Positions 59,524 through 64,000 of a stretch of 64,000 nucleotides of DNA are shown here, one piece after another; positions within the stretch are counted from its first letter, which is position 1; each line of letters starts with the position of its first letter. The notes beneath the pieces are model-generated. The model made no database searches. It was not told the DNA's origin and saw only the letters and a program-made list of their open reading frames with translations. The DNA is from Breviolum minutum Mf 1.05b.01. Taxonomy: Eukaryota; Sar; Dinophyceae; Suessiales; Symbiodiniaceae. Both the position numbers and the translations under genes were made by a program. Location of the stretch: NCBI GenBank assembly GCA_000507305.1, contig DF239290.1, positions 124,001 to 188,000 on the forward strand. Direction: 5' to 3'.

Positions 59524-59975
59524 AAAATGTATGGTTTTTGTGAATCTACCTATATAGTTATTAAGTTATTCCTTATAAACGTGCGTCCTAAATGTAGAGA
59601 TATGAGGAAAAAACATAGCATGTACATTGAATGTCTGGGCGTTTGGGAAATTTCTACTTCAAAATCATGGGATCCCAGGATCCCTGGTGGTTTAAAGATT
59701 CCAAAATCCTACGAAAAAAACGAGTCAAACCCCTCTTGTCTGGAGGGTCCAATGATTCTCAGGGTTCTATTCTAAAATGACAAATAAATCTCTGCAGTGA
59801 ATATAGGAAACATAACATGTGAAGCATATCATGTCAGTTTCACTGCTCCTTGTGGTTGGAAAAATCGTGCATAAATTTCATAAAGGGATATTTTTCAGGT
59901 CTCCCAAAAAAACACCCCGCCAACAAAAAACTACCGCAAAAAGGCCCTTCAGTTGAAAAATAACAAGTTGCTGCA

Positions 59976-60117
59976 CTTGGAGGATCATCCCAGTTAGAAA
60001 GTGGTTAATAACCATGGTTAATAAGTCCCCTAAGTAAGGTTATTCCCATTCCAAATGGCCTAAATGGCTTATAAATGGGGGTTACTAACCACTTACTAAA
60101 TGGGATGGTCCTCCAAG
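59976..60117. repeat. Fam-B element
   Basis: CTTGGAGGATCATCCCAGTT...AAATGGGATGGTCCTCCAAG. Confidence 0.93.
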
Positions 60118-60389
60118 TAGATCTACTAGCCGTTCAAAGGGGGGGAGGGTCGTATGCCGACTGAGAAGTTCCCCCATTTTTTTCACAGGGGGGAAGCATC
60201 GGGAAAGCGAGAAAGAGTCAATCCTTGCATATCGTGTATCCAACAAGGCCCCGATCACCTCTGCCAACCTGCCAAAATGTTCTTTGCATCCCTGAGAAAT
60301 ACATTAGGTCCTGCTACTAAGCACTGGAAAACCAGTGGATACTTCGTGTTACATGGGAGAGAGTCCAACCCCGCCAAAACGTTCCAAAC

Positions 60390-60508
60390 CTTCCGGAACA
60401 GTTTTGCACAAACTTCTCGCCTGGCGCGGAAGTCGAAAGACTTGCAATAGAGATTGGAGAGGCACCGCAAGGCGCATTCTTCCTGGCTCGAGCGAGTCAA
60501 TAAGGACC
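60390..60508 (-). CDS. candidate exon with PAN/apple cysteine pattern
   Basis: The minus strand from AGTAAAG| reads SQEECALRCLSNLYCKSFDF then RARREVCAKLFRK before CGGAAG|GTTTGG. The order C-x3-C-x5-C-x-S-F then C matches PAN/apple modules, which are extracellular binding domains. The 119-nt exon covers only part of one module. The island to 60250 stays open but is less convincing. Confidence 0.6.
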
Positions 60509-60690
60509 CTTTACTAACCTACCTTTTGGTATCTGTGCCATGTATTTTGACCTTAAGGCAAACCAAATGTCGGTTTAGTGGGTAGCACTGTGGGCGGGCA
60601 AACTAGCGGCTAGTTGGATGAGTAAATACAGACCATACATTGAGTGTCTCGGCATGTAAGGATTAGTTGGAATAATTCGGAAGTTGACGT

Positions 60691-60970
60691 TCAAACGTCA
60701 CCATTCATCGGTGGCAAGTTCAAGAGTTGGCAAACACCTTCCCTGAAGCCTTGCAGCGTCGTCATCCTGACAAAGGAATTCTGAATGGCGTTGGTGAACA
60801 CCATTGGGTCTGTTACTGCTGCATGCATCAACTGAGCAAATCTCAGTTCAAAGCTCAAGTAGCTCATGGAGGCATTTGGTGCTCTGCCCAGGGAGCGTTT
60901 GATGATCGAGTGGACACCCTCAGTGCTTCTTTCAACCACTCGCACCTTATCTTTGGGTCGGCCAAAGGAA
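60691..60970 (-). CDS. candidate exon
   Basis: The minus strand from ATATCAAG|T reads SFGRPKDKVRVVERSTEGVH, SIIKRSLGRAPNASMSYLSF, ELRFAQLMHAAVTDPMVFTN and AIQNSFVRMTTLQGFREGVC to a TGA near 60691. A basic N-terminal part and helical remainder; the E-x3-H-x3-K pattern faintly recalls the end of a DDE-type transposase core, but this is a guess. Donor unresolved. Confidence 0.6.
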
Positions 60971-61104
60971 CTTGATATATTTTTAGGTACATATTTCCTG
61001 GATCCTTAGGGTGGTATAGTCATGTATAGTCCAGGTGATGGAGGTCGAAATCCAACCCAACTTGATCCCATTTCTATAGATTCTCCCCAAATTATAATAT
61101 TTCA

Positions 61105-61234
61105 CTTAGAGGTTCAGGATACTTAGTAAGTGGATAGTAACTAGGGTTATAACCTCTATAAGTGGGTTATATGTCCCCTAACTAGGGTTATAAACCGACA
61201 TATAACCAGTTACTAAGTATCCTGAACCTCTAAG
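61105..61234. repeat. Fam-I element with CA duplication
   Basis: CTTAGAGGTTCAGGATACTT...AGTATCCTGAACCTCTAAG flanked by CA on both sides. Confidence 0.93.
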
Positions 61235-61569
61235 CACCAACATGAAATAAGGGGATGTCCCTTCCTCAGCTACCTTTTGGGGACCCAGGTCGTGTGAGGT
61301 CGCTCTAATTTAACCAGAATAGATGGAAGCAGAGGTCGTCACGTACGTGTATCACACAACCTGTGTGGATTTGGAGTCACCTAGAGGTACGAACAAACCA
61401 TCCCAACAAAGGTCACCAGCAGCATTGCCAGGTGTATTTTTTCAGTATGTCTTCAATAGATTTCCTCATTATCTTCTGAACAATAGTTCAGAGAAAATAT
61501 CACTTGGATGCGCTGCTAAAAATCAAAATATTTCGGAAAATCCAAGCAAATACTTGGACTTGCTCGTTT

Positions 61570-61697
61570 GATGCTTGGAACAAATTGGAACAAGTTCCAC
61601 AAATATTCTCCCAAATGGGGCAAATGGTGTTTTTTTGTCGCGTAAAATATCACCACAAACGATTACTGTAGATGGATTTTATTATACATCCAAGCAT
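61570..61697. repeat. Fam-V element
   Basis: GATGCTTGGAACAAATTGGA...ATACATCCAAGCATT. Confidence 0.68.
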
Positions 61698-61716
61698 TTC
61701 GGAAAATCCAAACATA

Positions 61717-61817
61717 CTGTTGATGGCTGAAATCCTGAACCAGTTGATAGGTAGTTTATCCCATTATTTACAAGGTTTTAACCATCCCAAGTGGTGCAGG
61801 ATTTCTTCCATCAACAG
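61717..61817. repeat. Fam-K element with TA duplication
   Basis: CTGTTGATGGCTGAAATCCT...GGATTTCTTCCATCAACAG, TA on both sides. Confidence 0.9.
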
Positions 61818-62043
61818 TATTAATAGGCATAACACTTCCTCATCTCTTAGTGACTCTCAAATCCTGAGTACGATCTACATCCCCAGCTCAGCTCAATTTC
61901 TGGAATGAATTTCATAATGAACAAAGAAAGGGAAAAATGAAGGTTGTTTCGAGCCCGAGAAATATATGGGTGACCCCCTGAAAATGAAGGTCAAGTGGGT
62001 TTTTTTCCATGGTGCAAATTCAACACCCAAAAAAATAACTCCA

Positions 62044-62179
62044 CTTAGAGGTTCAGGATACTGGATGTAACTGGTTATATGTAGGTTTATAAGCCTAGTT
62101 AGGGGACATATAACCCACTTATAGGGGTTATTTCACCCTGGTTACTATCCACGTATCCTAAGTATCCTGAACCTCTAAG
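62044..62179. repeat. Fam-I element with CA duplication
   Basis: CTTAGAGGTTCAGGATACTG...AGTATCCTGAACCTCTAAG; CA on both sides. Confidence 0.93.
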
Positions 62180-62512
62180 CACACAACACTTAAACAAAGA
62201 AACTCCCGAAAAAGAAACTCCAGCCTCACTCATGCAGTTGTAAGTCTTCCAATCATCATTGCGCCTCGATTCTTTTAGAAGACATTGTATCTCCCACAGG
62301 GTCCATGTACGCAACAAAAGAAATGTATACATACATGTTGGTTTATTGGTATCATGATAAGTGCAGGGAAAAAAAAATATATATATATACAATACACGGA
62401 TCATGTATGACCATCTAGGTCCCAGTACTTTTTGATATATAGAACTCAATTCAGCAATCCTTCATCTACCACAAGCTTTTCAAAAAGGTCATTTTCCTGC
62501 CTATTCTCCTAC

Positions 62513-62603
62513 CTTTCCCTGAGTCGTTGGAGTGAGCCCTTGATTTTTTTTGAATTTGGCTAGAAACCCAACCGTTTTGCCCCCTTCGCAAAGAGGAACT
62601 ACC
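62513..62603 (-). CDS. candidate internal exon, joins 63203-63341
   Basis: The minus strand runs from GGATTTTCAG|G to GGGAAAG|GTAGGAG. Joined to 63203-63341 it reads VVPLCEGGKTVGFLAKFKKN then QGLTPTTQGK; the unjoined frame (GSSSLRRGQNGWVSSQIQKK) is open too. The acceptor lies in the end of a Fam-P repeat. Family unknown. Confidence 0.52.
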
Positions 62604-62725
62604 CTGAAAATCCAGGTGTGTCCTAAGAAAGGGATTAACCCGAACCAATCCTATTGTGGGGATGGGATGTTTAGACCATCAAACCCTACTCATAGGGAAG
62701 GAAGGGTATGGATCCCTGGGGATTG
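62604..62725. repeat. Fam-P dispersed repeat
   Basis: CCTGAAAATCCAGGTGTGTC, GGGATGGGATGTTTAGACCA and GGTATGGATCCCTGGGG. Confidence 0.6.
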
Positions 62726-62822
62726 TTTGAAAACAGTGGTTGCAAATTGAATACATTAATGTACCCCTGATTAAAAGCATCAGTAAAAGAACGTTGAAAA
62801 GTTGAACAAACACATCTAGCTA

Positions 62823-62900
62823 CTAGTTGGTGGTTGAACCAACCCATTTGAAAAATTATGCTCGTCAAATTGGATCATTTCCCCAGGGATCGGGAGAAAA
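62823..62900 (+). repeat. Fam-A element, 3' end lost
   Basis: CTAGTTGGTGGTTGAACCAA then GGATCATTTCCCCAGGGATC. Confidence 0.75.
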
Positions 62901-63045
62901 CTCAAAAAACATGTTGTTTCAACCTTCACATCATTTACATCATGTATATCATCATGTTGATCATCCCACGGGTTCAAAATCACGGGGTTCTGGGGGTTCC
63001 ATCTCCTCACCGAGTTTTCCGGGAAAAAACGATCTTTGACATGAG

Positions 63046-63170
63046 CTTGGCAACCCTTAAGGAAAACCCTGGACTAAAAGTGAAACTTTTAGTGGAAGTT
63101 ACAGGTAAAATCCCACGATGAACTCTACGGGGCGTTCAGGGAATAAGGCGATCACCTAAGATGTGCCAAG
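63046..63170. repeat. Fam-F element
   Basis: CTTGGCAACCCTTAAGGAAA...CACCTAAGATGTGCCAAG. Confidence 0.88.
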
Positions 63171-63202
63171 TTATAACTGCATGGGTTTTTACCGGGCTTC
63201 AC

Positions 63203-63341
63203 CTTTGCAAGGGGCGTTTGTCATGTGCACTCTTTCGTTCCATGGGTCCCCCCGCTTCAAACATCCCGTCGCCGATTCCCCGAAGGCCGACAAGGGATTC
63301 TTCGAGACCTGTTAAGCGTCCCGGGCAGAGTTGAGCACCAG
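63203..63341 (-). CDS. candidate internal exon
   Basis: The minus strand from CCTATCAG|CT reads GAQLCPGRLTGLEESLVGLR, GIGDGMFEAGGPMERKSAHD and KRPLQ before GCAAAG|GTGAAG. Length 139 nt; its two carried bases form Arg with the first base of 62513-62603. Family unknown. Confidence 0.6.
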
Positions 63342-63344
63342 CTG

Positions 63345-63730
63345 ATAGGTAGGTTATGTGGATTTCTATAGGTGTTAATATACCATTTTCAACCAAGCCA
63401 AATGGAATATGGCTTGGGGTAGTGGAATGGGATGTCCTACTTCCAACCTGACTTACTAACGTCAGACTGTTGGGCCACGACTGCTCTTTATAATGAAAAT
63501 AAGAGTGCCCCGTCCTCACAAATCAATTTCTATCAGACTCGACCACTTCACAAATCTGACTCTTTTTCAACATCAAAAAACAACACAGTACAAAATTTGA
63601 GTCTTCCAATCTCCTGCAGTCAGGTCTTCACTGTTTTTTTCAGAGAAAGTCGGTTAGGTAGGGTCAGTTCATTCTCAATTGAACTTTCCATACCACTAAA
63701 GCCACCGCCCAACTATCAACTGTGCAACAT
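63345..63730. other. weak coding signal only
   Basis: Minus frame RTGHSYFHYKEQSWPNSLTL before GTCAG|GTTGGAAG (about 63456-63518) is possible but does not match the phase of 63203-63341. Confidence 0.35.
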
Positions 63731-63740
63731 GCCTCCAAGT

Positions 63741-63890
63741 AGGATGATCATCCCATGACTTGATAAGTGCTTAGGATCACCCCAATTTATAAGCCACTTA
63801 GGCCACTCGGAAAGGGGAACAGCCCTACTCAGGAGACTTAGTAACCATGGAGCTTAACCACACGTATCCTAACTGGGATGATCCTCCAAG
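63741..63890. repeat. Fam-B element
   Basis: AGGATGATCATCCCATGACT...AACTGGGATGATCCTCCAAG, with an extra CCTCCAAGT at the left. Confidence 0.85.
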
Positions 63891-64000
63891 TAGTTGAATA
63901 ACCCTAGGTTTTTGGGATCTGGTATCCCTACCTGACATTTTTTTTTTACAACAGAAATAGGGAGAAAACTTAAACAAAATGAAGTTCCTGGCAATTCTGC

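Noticed and set aside
1-64000. CRISPR arrays, rRNA, tRNA, bacterial operons
   Set aside because: No direct-repeat/spacer periodicity, no recognisable rRNA core, and no tRNA cloverleaf with conserved T and D loops was seen by eye.

Overview
The window reads as nuclear DNA of an intron-rich, repeat-rich eukaryote. I see no rRNA, tRNA, operon or bacterial-type gene, and no long open frame. Coding signal occurs as short islands of about 50-250 bp that end at consensus splice sites (AG| acceptors; GTAAGT, GTGAGT or GTAGGT donors). They are separated by AT-richer DNA packed with short palindromic repeats. Small exons, dense non-autonomous inverted-repeat elements and elements that may carry their own splice sites suggest a protist alga, most plausibly a dinoflagellate. 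That assignment is an inference: no marker gene or trans-spliced leader sequence was found.

About 55 candidate exons are listed. Most read from the minus strand, so one or several long multi-exon genes probably run from high to low coordinates. The best local models are: 35127-34588 (three exons, terminal stop); 63341-62513 (two phase-compatible exons split by three repeats); 27348-26506 (three phase-compatible exons); 10516-10005 (polytopic membrane protein); and terminal exons with stops at 38836-39006, 18180-18407 and 59119-59215. A plus-strand exon is likely at 17803-17987. Several islands are open on both strands and are flagged. One exon (60390-60508) has a PAN/apple-type cysteine pattern. 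Other families were not recognised, so functions are mostly left blank.

The rest is a dense population of miniature inverted-repeat elements. I sort them by eye into about 20 families (named Fam-A to Fam-V here only), each 65-180 bp and usually a near-perfect hairpin. Nested copies prove insertion: D in A (TA duplication), A in E (ATTA), K in G (TA) and M in N. One Fam-G copy is split by a coding segment. Several families have CTTGG...CCAAG or related ends that hold a potential 5' splice donor and 3' AG acceptor, and several exons directly abut or share sequence with element ends. The main hypothesis is that some of these elements act as introners, meaning transposon-derived introns.

Stretches with neither exons nor clear repeats hold AT microsatellites, decayed repeats and unassigned sequence, described region by region.
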